Source: Corticium candelabrum
Lineage: Eukaryota; Porifera; Homoscleromorpha; Homosclerophorida; Plakinidae
DNA: 64,000 nucleotides
Assembly (NCBI RefSeq): GCF_963422355.1
Contig: NC_085098.1
Location: forward strand, 6,219,765-6,283,764
Direction of reading: 5' to 3'
The notes under the pieces were generated by a model. It saw nothing but the letters and a program-made list of their open reading frames with translations. It did no database searches and was not told where the DNA came from. This document shows, one piece after another, positions 1-30,598 of this stretch; position 1 is the first letter of the stretch; each line of letters opens with the position of its first letter. A program made the position numbers and the translations under genes.

Positions 1-175
1 GTAAAACTGTATGATGTCATTACTACTATGTAAAACTTGTTTCTATTGTTTCTTGGCAATCTCTACACTTCTCTTTATTTCAAAAAAACTTTTTAATTCT
101 AGTATTATAACGACTTGGAGGAGAGTCAAAATAAAGTTATACAATCAAGTAAGAAACACTTTGATCATGGTGTAC

Positions 176-2791
176 CTGATGGGTTTCAGTGCTCCTCCTT
201 CGTTTGGGCACAGCACACACTCCGGATGTTGAACGTTTTGCATACACGGCCGGCACAGCCAACAACCATCGGGAATAACTTGAATTCCATAACATGCCTG
301 ACACGTGCCACAGCATCACATACAAACATTCCGACCGAAGGTACGCCGACGACACATCTCACCTGATGAACGCAGACGTTACACACATCGCAAAATATCA
401 TTTCGTTCCCTTCCTCCCCGTCGGTCTAAAGCACAACGTGCAACTGTTTACACGTGGCGCATTGCTGAAGCCACTCACTGTCAACAAACCTCGCCGCAGA
501 CATCACACGGAATGCTTGCGTCATACTCGATACCAAGACCTTCATTGGTTGCTATTGCATCAACAAACTTGCGATGACACTGAAGCAATGGAATCAAATG
601 CATTCGAAGCAACAACTCGTGAACAAAAAGTAAGAGACTCACCTCTAGTTCCAGATGTGTTATTGCCTTCTCGAAGCACTCCAATTCAATTGTTCCACGA
701 TTACATCCTACATCAATAGTGCACGTTGGTCATTAGACCGATAGTGTTGATGTATACTCGTAGCTCACCTCTACGTCTCCTGTTTAACAACTTCAACCAG
801 CACAAGTCCATTTGATCCAAGTCATATGTCACTTCGCTTTGACATGGAATTGGAGTTTTGATGCGCTGCTTAGGACTGTAAGAGAAATAGGGTTTACGTG
901 TACAAGCTAATACAACTAACAATAAACACAAAACGTGAACACGACATATCAACAAACAAGTAGACAGACAAACATATAAACAAGCTGACAAACAAACAGA
1001 TACACAAACAGACAAACAAAGTGATAAACAAACAGACAGATAGACAAACGGATATGAATTTCTAAGCAACAAGATGTCCTCCAATAGCAACTAATCAACA
1101 ATGGCCAGTAAACCAAGGCTGCTTACAGTTTGTATTCGTCGGTGTAGACTCGTTTCTTTGGACTCTTGTTAATCCGTCTATGAGCGGAAAGCAAGAGTTC
1201 ACCACACATCACATAATCACAACAACAGCACTTGAACTCAATCAACTCTCACCTGACGTGAGGTTTCAGCGACGACACTTCATTGACACATACCTAATCA
1301 CAACAAGGTAGAGAAAGTGCGCCTTGTGTACACCAGGTACCACACAGCAACAAACAAGCAAGCAGGCAGGCAGACAGACAGACAGACAGACAGACAGACA
1401 CAGAGACAGAAAGACAGACAAACAGAGAGATAAACAGAAGTCATCGGACAAAGTGGGATGACCAAACGCTGCGGAGTTTATCGACTTCTGGTCCAAACGC
1501 TTTTCTGTTCACCTCCAGAAGTGTAATGCTAGAGTCATCTCTAAAAAGCTATCTTCGCTGTCTGAAGACAACAGATGTAACCTCTTTGCCACCCAGTACT
1601 TCAGCCACTAGTTGGTACTGGAGGCTTTGTTTGTACACTGTAGCTTTAACTGTAGTCCTCATTTTGTTTTACACGAGTTTCAATTTTAGCTTAGTTTAGT
1701 TGATGAACACTACTAGTAGTTGGACAGTACATAGTACCCTGCATTGCCAAATGTATCATAGATAAAAGTTCAAATATATGTGATTGACAGATAGACAGAC
1801 AAACAGACAGAGAGACAGACACACTTTCTGGATGGTGACAGCAGATCTGACTCCGGTAAAGAAGTGGAGTTAGACATCTCTTTGGCACATCCATGGGCAC
1901 TTGACGCTCTTCCAAAGGCAGCCCTAGAAGATGGAACAGCAGCAACTCGAAGAGAAACGCTGAAAAATGACAAACATGCCAACAAGGCACATCCTTGTGG
2001 AACTACACTGAATTTCATTCCTCTGGTGATGGAGCACTTTGGTCGGTGGGGGCAAGAGGCCCCAAAATATCTCAACCAGCTCTCCTCAACAGCAACTTGG
2101 ACAACTGAGTGCAGACAGGACGAGTTCAAGAACTACTGGAGGACGCAATTCTCAATTACGATGCAGCAGTGCAATGCAAGAGTGTTACTGCAGAAGATGA
2201 GCAGAGTCCAGTATAGTGGTGACTCAGTTGGTGCCATTAGTAACTCTGTTAACTTATTGTCAACTGTTTCACTCTTAGTCGTACTTAGGGACATCTTGGG
2301 TCCTAGTTCTCATAGAACTTGCTGATTTTTAGCGTAGACAAACAGACAGACAGACACACAGACAGCTCACGAAGCAAAGAAAATGACATTAGTGACATAT
2401 TTAGTGTCCAATTGCATGCAACCTACATTGATAATTTTTTTAGAGACCCGCGTGGGTCTAATTGATATATAACGGACTTTCGTATCTATAGCTTGTAATA
2501 GTTTATATGTATGAAATATAAAGATCTGACAGACAGATAAACAGACAGACAAACAGACAGACAAACAACTCAACAAACAAAAACAAACAGACAACAGTAA
2601 ACTTGAACAAAACAACGAACCTATAGTATACAACCATGTTACAGACATCACATTACCTGGACACCTCTTTCCCATTCCAGCTTCCAAGAATCAGTAATAA
2701 TATGATATTCACCGGACTGCAACGTCTGCCCATCGGGTAATTTCATTGCACTTATAAGATCTTTTCTAAAAATCTAAACCACATAAACATC

Positions 2792-2822
<31 letters not shown>

Positions 2823-2921
2823 CAGAGTAAGCAACATAAATAAGTGATGAACCTCAGCTGGTTTGCTCCCATTTTCTTTCTCTTTAGGACAGGTAGACTG
2901 GCCATGATGTCCCGCAGGAGA
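176..2921 (-). CDS. JADE: JADE-family PHD-finger protein, partial (5' half)
   Basis: JADE proteins are scaffold subunits of the HBO1 histone H4 acetyltransferase complex and act in the nucleus. Nine consecutive exons keep phase on the minus strand: 2921-2853, 2773-2657, 1293-1253, 1177-1127, 836-769, 707-643, 579-490, 425-363 and 297-176. The 2.7-kb exon encodes the conserved N-terminal stretch ending in [10 protein letters not shown] (human WRQEWEKGVQ). The next exons carry the [11 protein letters not shown] block. The 579-176 exons give EGLGIEYD followed by a C4HC3 PHD finger: [26 protein letters not shown] and [13 protein letters not shown]. The YDLD exon could instead end at 758, since both donors are phase 1. 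The first coding exon, upstream of 2921, was not resolved, and the second PHD and C-terminus lie beyond the left edge. Two retroelement fragments occupy the 1293-2657 intron. The family call is firm; the paralogue is not determined. Confidence 0.88.
1359..1436 (+). repeat. (GACA)n microsatellite array
   Basis: An imperfect CAGA/CAGG tetranucleotide array in the JADE intron. It directly precedes the 5' truncation point of the first retroelement fragment at about 1438. Confidence 0.85.
1438..1785 (+). mobile_element. 5'-truncated RLE-type non-LTR retrotransposon fragment, family A copy 1
   Basis: The plus strand encodes a short open stretch with [19 protein letters not shown] and a stop near 1610. 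It matches the C-terminal motif ([20 protein letters not shown]) of the neighbouring copy. About 175 bp of 3' untranslated sequence follows and ends CAAATATATGTGATTGACAG, running into the next GACA array. Everything upstream of the last ~45 codons is missing. It lies antisense to JADE in an intron, so it should not alter the JADE protein. Family membership is inferred from the shared C-terminus and tail. Confidence 0.65.
1786..1825 (+). repeat. (GACA)n array between two retroelement fragments
   Basis: An array of GACA, GATA and AACA units. It is at once the 3' tail of copy 1 and the left boundary of copy 2, which begins at about 1826. Confidence 0.8.
1826..2336 (+). mobile_element. 5'-truncated RLE-type non-LTR retrotransposon fragment, family A copy 2
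   Basis: An open frame from about 1829 to 2325 encodes the end of a restriction-like endonuclease domain ([18 protein letters not shown]) and a conserved C-terminal block with [12 protein letters not shown] and [13 protein letters not shown]. Homologous blocks occur at 35.3-35.7 kb and 57.4 kb. The fragment starts right after one GACA array and ends at another (2337-2367). The upstream reverse transcriptase is absent. The long frame is a transposon remnant, not a host gene. Confidence 0.72.
2337..2578 (+). repeat. Two GACA arrays enclosing a 160-bp segment
   Basis: Arrays at about 2337-2367 and 2528-2578 flank a non-coding segment that ends TATATGTATGAAATATAAAG before the second array. The layout resembles the other GACA-bounded retroelement tails, but the tail match is weak. 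Confidence 0.55.
2793..2820. repeat. (GA)n microsatellite
   Basis: A perfect GA dinucleotide run of 14 units in the intron between the JADE exons at 2853-2921 and 2657-2773. Confidence 0.95.
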
Positions 2922-3963
2922 CTAGAGGATCATCGAAATGCATTGTGTTATCAATTAACAATATCAATTATTGCTTAGACAAAATCAAAACATGTGAAAA
3001 ATAAGGTGCAAAATCCTTTGGGTTAATTGAATTGTAATGCATGATCTTAGACTTACCCATACATATTGATATCAATGGGGCTAATGGTCTAGTGACAAAA
3101 AACTAGTTAATAAAAACATTTTTTAACCTTTGATGCATCTTGTCATCAGGATCTCCTCTCACACGGATAGCCACGTCTAGAACTGCTGCTCTACTGTATA
3201 GAGTAAGTGATGTGTGCTAGAATAGTGAATTGACAGCTGCAAGTGCTGAGATTAATTATCACCTACAACTTCCGCGTTGCCTATCCTATTAGCTAATGTG
3301 CTAATTGTCTGATCTGAGTTGTCTTCAGGCAGGACGTAATATCGATGTCAGACAGTCATTAGTGCACTTCCTGCGTGCAGGCCGCGACGGAGAGGAAACG
3401 GTCTGGTAACCGAGGCAATGTTTAGTAACCTAAAACTACGCGCAAGTTTCATTTCTACGACTTATAGGATATCACTGCCTCGATGCACACCGTTCAGAGA
3501 CAGCCCCAAGTGCCTGGCAGGAAGAAAGAAAGCAATTTTCGATCAATCTAGCGGCCACTTGCATGCAAAACAGCGTTGCATAGCTCAGCCAGTCCTAATT
3601 TTCGAACAGAAACAACAGGAACTTTTTTTTGTTTCTACCACGGACCTCTTCTGCAACAGGTAAACGAAATTCAGCGGGTGCTCTTCCTCAATGGGGACTC
3701 ACCTGGCTTTGCATCTAGATTCGTCCAGTTGAGTGTGTTCGAATACGTGCTTGTGTTGAACTGCGAAAAGTCGTCTCTGAAAATGAACAAAGCGCCAAGT
3801 CCTTCACCAGATCACGTGTTCCCGCCCATATTTCGTACATGCGCACGCGTCACGGTCCAGCGTCAAGCTGTTGACATCAACGTGTCGATTCACCGATGAG
3901 AGAGTTGAGTAGCAAGTAGAAGTAGTCGTCACGTTCTTCTTGGAGAAGTGGGACCCGGTAGAG
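2922..3963. promoter_or_regulatory. JADE/GINS4 divergent intergenic region
   Basis: About 1 kb between the most upstream JADE exon found (minus) and the GINS4 start (plus). It should contain the missing JADE 5' exon or exons and both promoters. The 3330-3900 part is visibly richer in CG dinucleotides than the surrounding introns, which suits promoter DNA. Short open frames at 3418-3663 and 3576-3899 show no recognisable protein. No TATA box stands out. Confidence 0.4.
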
Positions 3964-4647
3964 ATGTCTTCTGTTTGGTCAAACAGTAAAAGCAAAAATT
4001 TTCTCGAAGACACTAATGTGAGTGGTTTTGATGACGATGAAGAAGTTGTAACGGCCGCTGAGGTGTACAGAGAACTTGAACAGACGTGGATGAACGAGAA
4101 ACTTGCTCCTGAGCTACTGCCACCTAAGAGTGAAGTTGTGGAATGCATGATGGAACAAGTGAAAGTGATGGAGGAGAACATCAATAGTGTGAAAAAGGGC
4201 GACTTTGTTGCCAGCTTGCATCAGTTGGAAGTGGAAAGAATACGCTATCTATTGGCAAGTTATTTGAGAACTCGTCTGAAAAAGATCGAGCAGTATGTCT
4301 TCAGTCTGTTGGAAGAGGAAGATCGTCGAAGTGATGAGCAACCATGTAGACTCTCTAGTGAAGAACTGACATACGCAAAGGAGTATTGCAACAACGTCGA
4401 GTCTCACATGAGTTCACTTGTACTACAACATATGCCTGCTAACCTTCAGTCTTTGAATAGAGAGAAAGTTGCTGTACGACCCAATATGGACAGTTATGTG
4501 TTCTTGAAGGTGCGACGTCGATGTGAAGGAGTCCTTGTCGATGATGAAGACGAAGAAGCTGCAGATCTCGAAGAAGGCAGTCAGCACTTGATGAGATATA
4601 AACCTATTGCAATGCTAATAGCAAACGATTCAATATCATTGATATAA
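3964..4647 (+). CDS. GINS4: DNA replication complex GINS subunit SLD5
   Basis: SLD5 is one of four subunits of the GINS tetramer, which joins MCM2-7 and CDC45 in the replicative CMG helicase. The 227-aa product matches human SLD5 (223 aa) along its length: an acidic N-terminus, LEQTWMNEKLAPELL, VECMMEQVKVMEENI, ERIRYLLASYLRTRLKKIE, then the C-terminal B-domain with DSYVFLKVRRR and GSQHLMRYKPIA. The frame is open upstream to 3940, but the only ATG is at 3964, so that is taken as the start. It is a single exon, unlike its neighbours. It is convergent with VPS36, whose stop lies about 480 bp away. Confidence 0.96.
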   Translation: MSSVWSNSKSKNFLEDTNVSGFDDDEEVVTAAEVYRELEQTWMNEKLAPELLPPKSEVVECMMEQVKVMEENINSVKKGDFVASLHQLEVERIRYLLASYLRTRLKKIEQYVFSLLEEEDRRSDEQPCRLSSEELTYAKEYCNNVESHMSSLVLQHMPANLQSLNREKVAVRPNMDSYVFLKVRRRCEGVLVDDEDEEAADLEEGSQHLMRYKPIAMLIANDSISLI

Positions 4648-5130
4648 TGGCTTTAATTAACAAGGTAAATTTTTTTACAAAATAACAGCACAATACAGTG
4701 TCGAAAAAGTGGTCGTCAAGTTGTCATTTGACGACTAACTGAGTTCGTGTGATGACCAAGTATTCCAGCGAGGTTGCCATCCTGACGACTAGAGTCACTC
4801 AAGTTATCTTGGACCCAGCAAACTTTTGCTTTATGCTGTAGAGTTAGAATAGTGAAATTGCTAAGGTTGGGCTGGGGGTGGCACTTCTGGGGTCCTGGGA
4901 TATTGTTTACTTACCAGAACAATCAGTATCACTATTTGATATTTATGAAATATATGTAACAGTCCTAAACTCCTTGGCGACTGAAAATTTTGTTGCCAAG
5001 GTGACGACTACTTCCGCCATAAAATTTGGAACACTGACAAAGCAACACAGTCTAAAAGCAAATGTTCCTTAAATTCATAATTAAATTATAGTCAACAGGC
5101 AATTGCAATAGCTATACATATCACAATTAT
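4648..5130. other. Convergent intergenic spacer GINS4/VPS36
   Basis: It should hold the 3' ends of both genes. It carries loose inverted similarity between about 4700-4730 (CAGTGT, GTGGTCGTC) and 5005-5035 (GACGACTACTTCCGCC), possibly an old foldback element, too diverged to define. No other gene is seen. Confidence 0.4.
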
Positions 5131-8100
5131 TCAAGCTCTAGTAAAACGATTAGGATAGAATTTTAAACCCTCAATAGAATCATCACGACATAACTGCCCT
5201 TTGCGTTCTGCCAGTAGAAGCCTGGACATAAAAATTTGCTACAAACAAGATGTACATAAATCACTGTTTATTGATATCTCACCTCTCCTTTGCAAGTAAC
5301 ACCGAAATACTCACTATTCGAGCAAGTTCTTCAGCAGTAAGAGAACCATTCCTTTCTGCCTAAAATTGTAAAACAAACTGTCAATGTGAACCCAGACAGC
5401 TGACTGTTGATTCAGTAAGTTGCAGTCCCCATTGTACACAAACCTGTCTACTACAGTACTGTAACACCACAACTTAACTCTATATCCATCTTGTCACACC
5501 AAAACAAAAAAAATCATTGACTCATTGTACAATAATTGAAAATATCAAACAATACGAAAACAAGTTAACAATCCTCACGCAAGATTTTAATTCGGAAATC
5601 ATGCTTTGAAGTACTGTCTCTGTACATTACAATTGTATGAAAGTACTGAGAGACTGCCACACACCCAACTTGTGTGGCTATAAGAACAAGCAAACAAAAT
5701 AACTAAAGTACCACCACACCATGTCGACAACTAAAACAAGACTCTAGATGTCGAATCTGTTGGAACCATACACTAGTCAAATCACTTAATTAAATGCGGC
5801 AGGAGTTTCCTTTCTTATGTATCTTTAGTATTTTGGCAACTTACAAAGTTAACTAAACTGGTAACAAACATTAAACATGATACACAACAACATTTCACAT
5901 ACCAACTGTCTTGTGTCTCCAATTACTGCGTCCTCGCTGTGTGACACGAGCTCAACCACTAGTACTCCACTGTCAAACTTTTTTAACCTAAAGCAAGAGT
6001 TCGACAAGCCCATAAGAAATAGTAGCGTGCAGCTGAGACACGAATGTAGAACATGGACACACAATCGTAATTCATACAAGCAGTGCACAAGCTCACCTCA
6101 GTGGTAAACGTAGATGTTCAAACAGTTTACAAGCGCTAGAGACGTCATCTGGGGACACCAACTGCAACATTGGCATTGTCTATAATACTGCATAATTTAT
6201 CATCCAACAACAATAGTTCCTGGACCTCCATTCCTCTTGCACGATTGAAACGACAATAAACGTCGGCTAAACTCATGATGCCACCACTCTCCTGTAATCA
6301 ATCTAAATCACAACGACTAAAATTGCCACACACTGATTCCTGAACTACCTGCAAAAGATTCTTCAAAAACTGAGCGAGTTGTTTTGCAAGTTCTCTGTGA
6401 TATGCTCCTCCTGACCCATGGGTTTCTCTACAACACGAGACGAATGTGAATTGCTTATTGTGGAGCCGAAACAACAGCTACACAAGACCTTGTCACAGGG
6501 TTTGCAATGCCAATACTGAGAAGGTAGGACTTAAACGCCACCGTCTATAAGAAGACAAGCACAGTAAATAAACAATAGAGCAGTAGACATACATATATTA
6601 TTATGTTCTATTAGGTGCCATAAATATTATCAGCAGCAAGTAGTCAACACATAATAATAGTAGAAAACTATTGAGTACACAAGTACCTCATCTTCTGAAA
6701 CAGCTCCTTGCTTCTCTTCGAGCTTTGATGCAAATCTGTCTGCGAGCGTCACCATATCTTTGGCCTGTATCAATGCATCAATTTTACTATCAATTAAATG
6801 CAATAATATATTTATACAATATGTAAAATGTAAACTCACCCTTTCAATGAGTTTGTCGAGATCTTGGAAAGCCTACAAAGCACCATAAAATGAGTAAACT
6901 GAACTGTACTGCACCAATATTCTGTTAGACACAAGCCAGTCTCTCCCCGCCTTCGTCATTCCCAAGATTGTCAATCTCCGCTCTGGTGACAATCCGGGGA
7001 ACGGCGGGGCAGGGAGAGACTGGCTCGAGTCTAATATTCCATTGCCTGTGACATCTGTTTGTCAGTAGCTCGTTTCTTCTCTTGCATGCTTCGCTCTATC
7101 CCGACTATACCTGCTCGAAACTATTCACACATACAGCAACAAATGATACAACAGGAAGACATCGTATTATAGTTGTCTCACTCTCCCACTTGGTTTTGTT
7201 TCTTTTTGTCCTGCCCTTTCTTCGGTTGGTTTCTGAATAATTTCCCATGCTTTGTTCAGTAGCTCTTGCTTGTATAAAGAGTAGAACTGTAAACATGACA
7301 ACAGTTGACAATTTCAACATTACCAATTGATGGTTTCATTTCTATTAACTTGCATTACTCGGAATCTGTTCACACAAACAAACAGAGCACCAAACAAAAA
7401 GAATCCACACAAAATAAACTTTCATGAGAGCATAAGTGCTACAGATTTAATGCCTCACAGCAGGTGCTCATGTGTGTACTTGAGATGCAAGTTTACCACA
7501 CCATCCTGATGAAAACAAAAGTCTCTTGAATGTTTGTAGTTCTAGAATTCTCTTTCCTTGCAGTGAGTAAGCAAACAAGTACACAGGCAGTCATTAAAAC
7601 AGACAGACAACAAATAAAGCATGCAACAGTAAGTGAGAAAACCAGAAATCTAAAATTTTATACCGTACATCAACAACAATCAACATATCACTAAACTCTA
7701 TTGAATAAAACATAAAGTAGAAATCTGGAAAATGCACAAATTGAAACCAGCTACAAATAAATGAACAAATAAATAAATAAACAAATAAATAAATAAATAA
7801 ATAGATAAATAGCTGCTGCACGCATACGTCTGCTTGTCCACCTTTCTTGAATGACAGCCTGATGTAGGAAAATTGACTTTGCACACATGGGCCTTGTTCA
7901 CAGCGAGATAGTGGTGCATCAAGATGAACTATAATTTTTGCACTGCAATCATGACAACGAGAACAAGCTGTGATTATTATTTTATAAAAACCACCACGAT
8001 GAGAACAATAGAAAATAAAATTAAAATTATTTTTAAAAACTTATTAATTAATTAATTGTAATTATTTAAAACCTTGATGCGACTTTACTTGGCATTAGTT

Positions 8101-8497
8101 TCACCTTCTAGTGAAAGTAGACGCTGACTCTTCAAGTCTCTTCACCAACGAGTGGTGTAGAGCCAAAGCACGACCCTGCCACATGCAATGCACATTCAAA
8201 AACACCAAGCATAGTCACTATTTTCTGCCCACTGCAATCGAACTCACTTCATTTTCATCATCGTCCCACATTACTCTGTGAGATGTCAGTCTCAGTGTTC
8301 CAGAATCAAACGCAGTCTGAACAATTATATTAGAAGAGGAGTATCGAGCTCGAGCATTAGCCGTAGCTACTACTCATGCCCACAAGAAGACCCAGTCTCA
8401 CTTTGTTTTCTCCGTCGTATATCCTTACACCAGGCTGCTGAATAGTAGGCTTCTCGAATGCGAGAAATATTCCATCTGTCCAAATGAACCTATCCAT
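5131..8497 (-). CDS. VPS36: Vacuolar protein sorting-associated protein 36 (ESCRT-II)
   Basis: VPS36 is the ESCRT-II subunit that binds phosphoinositide and ubiquitin through its GLUE domain and helps sort endosomal cargo into multivesicular bodies. Fifteen exons give 381 aa (human 386): 8497-8402, 8316-8248, 8175-8105, 7942-7828, 7286-7190, 7113-7046, 6872-6840, 6764-6687, 6544-6489, 6427-6349, 6291-6226, 6161-6097, 5987-5903, 5359-5283, 5221-5131. The start MDRFIWTDG and [10 protein letters not shown] are the GLUE entry. [12 protein letters not shown] ends that domain. [20 protein letters not shown] and the [31 protein letters not shown] and [13 protein letters not shown] blocks are the EAP30 winged-helix region. 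Exon 6 ends CAG|gcaatg, a GC-AG intron. The exon 5/6 junction was chosen by phase; a stronger-looking donor at 7182 breaks the frame. Confidence 0.95.
6925..7034. mobile_element. Short foldback/MITE-like element in VPS36 intron 6
   Basis: A 110-bp segment whose ends are inverted copies: the left end reads TTAGAC then AGCCAGTCTCTCCCC, and the right end is its complement with a few mismatches. There is no coding capacity. AATATTC occurs just outside each end, a possible target duplication. The superfamily is unknown. Confidence 0.6.
7758..7810. repeat. (AAAT)n microsatellite in VPS36 intron 4
   Basis: A run of AAAT units interrupted by AAAC just beyond the exon 4 donor. Confidence 0.85.
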
Positions 8498-8808
8498 TGA
8501 TACGGGAACTCAATAGGTATCCGGGTATGGCACCAGACCTTCCCTCTCGCGACATATTACGGGAATCGGAACGATCGAGGCATACACGCACACCTTTCGC
8601 CGGAAGTACGTACATGTATGGGGGCGAGGAAAGGTCTCCCGACAATGTACGTGTACACGAGCGAGATCATGACAGTCTGGCAACGATACTAAAATGATTA
8701 GAATTCGTCAAAATATACCGTTCAATCAACAACTGTACGCAACAGACTTATTCGCAAAGTTTTTACTTAATTAATCAATTAATTAGTACAGCTTTAATTA
8801 ATAAATAA
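8498..8808. promoter_or_regulatory. TDG 3' end to VPS36 5' end spacer
   Basis: VPS36 and TDG are head-to-tail on the minus strand, so this 311-bp gap holds the TDG 3' end and the VPS36 promoter. The VPS36-proximal 8500-8700 part is rich in CG dinucleotides; the TDG-proximal part is AT-rich with TTAATTAA palindromes. An open frame at 8497-8697 (plus) looks like chance. Confidence 0.4.
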
Positions 8809-10261
8809 CTAAGACGAGCTGGCCATCTTGTCTCTCAGTTGCTTCAACTCCCTAAAAAATTCTAATTTGTCCGATGCTCTCGGATGAGATGCAGTCCTCG
8901 CCGACGACGACGGCATCACGTATACTACCTGAAAACGACAACAGTGATATTCCTTGTTGTTACAATTTATTATTATATTTACCGGATTGTTTGTATAATT
9001 TTCCGGGTCACCAAGCAAATTAGGTTAGAAGAAAAGAAATTGATAATAGTAGTACATTTTGTTTCATACCACTACAGGTACAGTGCTCTATATATGGCCA
9101 GAGTAGTATTTATAACAAAATTTTACAACTTGTAAACAATGGTGAAATTTAGAGGCAAATACTAGCACTCATTTCCACATTCTGCAAATAACAACTCACT
9201 TCTACATTTTGCTGTGTGACTTCACTCACAAGTGTATTGATTGTGTTTGTCAAAGTGAGCTTACCGCACTGGTTCCTGGAAAAAGTTCTGATTGTTGTCC
9301 CAATTTGCACTTCTTTCCTGTGAACACTTCAAAAATTCCTATGCAATTAACATGATTGGTTTTGCTGCTAAGAAACAACTTCAAGGAAACATATACCTTT
9401 GCCATTAAAACACACTATCTTTGGTTGAATATCTTGCACTTTCTGTTTCAATTCTTCGGATCCCATTCTCATTTCTTCTCTGTAATTGATTGTCTATTGA
9501 ATCATTTCTCAGCATTATATAGACGTACGTGGCTACCTGGACAAGTCAGATGAGCCTCGAGTGGTTCTTGCCACCATATTTGTAAGACCAATGCTATAAT
9601 CCAAACAACGAGCATCGTCTTTGTACAACAGTTTTTCAGGGATAAGACCAGATTCATAAAGACAAGGCCCTAAAAAAAGAAAGCAACACAATACACAGCA
9701 ACCATCAAATTCACAAGTGAAGGTTTTCAAACAGAAATGATTTGATGATTTAGCATAGTGATGGCCTACTGATGCAGAGGTAACACCAGGATTGATTCCA
9801 ACCTAAACATGGAAGATGTCTCAAAAGTTTACACTGTTACAATCAGCTCATGTCTCATTTATGGCTACAATCAATAAACGTATGCTGTAAACTGCATCAA
9901 TACACTGCATGCTCAGTATAATCAATTAATTAACTATACCCTTAGCCCGGACTTCCGGGCCTCGGGTAATTATTACCTACTAAACACGAGTGCTTTTCAT
10001 CGATCGCGACCCACCTACCCCACAGAGATTTCGATAAACAGAGCTTACAAACAGTATGTCGAGTGCTGGTTTGACATAATCAGGAAGGCCTACGGTCACT
10101 TCCTTCTGTGAATCAACACCACGCCGTCTCTTTCTAGTTCTACGCTGTGCTGCTGCTGGATTCCCACTTTGTTGTCCCACGGCTTTTCCAGCACTGTCAC
10201 AAAAACCAGTCAAATGGTTAAACGACGTCAAAACACAACTCTACCTGCCATCGTAAGACAT
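8809..10261 (-). CDS. TDG: G/T mismatch-specific thymine DNA glycosylase, compact form
   Basis: TDG removes T or U opposite G, and oxidised 5-methylcytosines, in base-excision repair and active demethylation. Seven exons give 213 aa: 10261-10245, 10193-10049, 9802-9733, 9669-9537, 9479-9397, 9338-9265, 8928-8809. The uracil-DNA-glycosylase fold signatures are intact: the active-site motif VGINPG with the catalytic-type Asn at residue 58, GHHYAKSSNHFWPCL, IGLTNMVARTT, IVCFNGKGIFEVF, and the minor-groove loop motif VMPSSSAR (178-185). Human TDG has 410 aa. This protein lacks most of the human N-terminus and the whole C-terminal tail, leaving about 50 residues that include a basic RRTRKRRR patch before the core. 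It is divergent from LYST, with the starts 95 bp apart. Confidence 0.95.
9056..9100 (+). repeat. Short dispersed repeat in TDG intron 6
   Basis: About 40 bp (TTTTGTTTCATACCACTACA, GGTACAGTGCTCTA, GGCCAGA) recurs almost unchanged at 26,131-26,166, at the end of the retroelement in the LYST intron. It is probably a tiny 3' fragment of that family. Confidence 0.6.
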
Positions 10262-10356
10262 TTGTCCAAGGCCAAGGAGGGTCACATGACGGGCCAAAAC
10301 ACTGCCTTCACTATCCCGGATATATGTAAGAATTTGTTAGGCAAAGGATCCGTCGG
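10262..10356. promoter_or_regulatory. Bidirectional TDG/LYST promoter
   Basis: Only 95 bp separate the TDG start (minus) from the LYST start (plus). A palindromic-type E-box, GTCACATGAC, lies at 10281-10290, one base from the TFEB/TFE3 CLEAR consensus GTCACGTGAC. Use by TFEB-like factors is inference. No TATA box is seen. Confidence 0.6.

Positions 10357-30598
<20,242 letters not shown>

Noticed and set aside
294..719. 141-aa plus-strand frame at the left edge
   Set aside because: It is the antisense shadow of the JADE PHD exons.
1359..1436. GACA arrays considered as CRISPR or structured direct repeats
   Set aside because: Units are 4 bp with no spacers; the genome is eukaryotic.
1864..2325. 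153-aa plus-strand frame as a host gene
   Set aside because: It matches the retroelement C-terminal block also found at 35.4 and 57.3 kb, lies in a JADE intron and is bounded by GACA arrays.
3418..3663. 81-aa frame between JADE and GINS4
   Set aside because: No recognised protein, no supporting splice sites; probably promoter or untranslated sequence.
4700..5040. Foldback element downstream of GINS4
   Set aside because: The inverted similarity is short and patchy, and no clean termini or target duplication could be drawn.
7105..7181. Extended VPS36 exon 5 ending at the donor GGGAGA|gtgaga (7182)
   Set aside because: Its phase does not join exon 6; the upstream donor CCAA|gtggga keeps the frame and the total length close to human VPS36.
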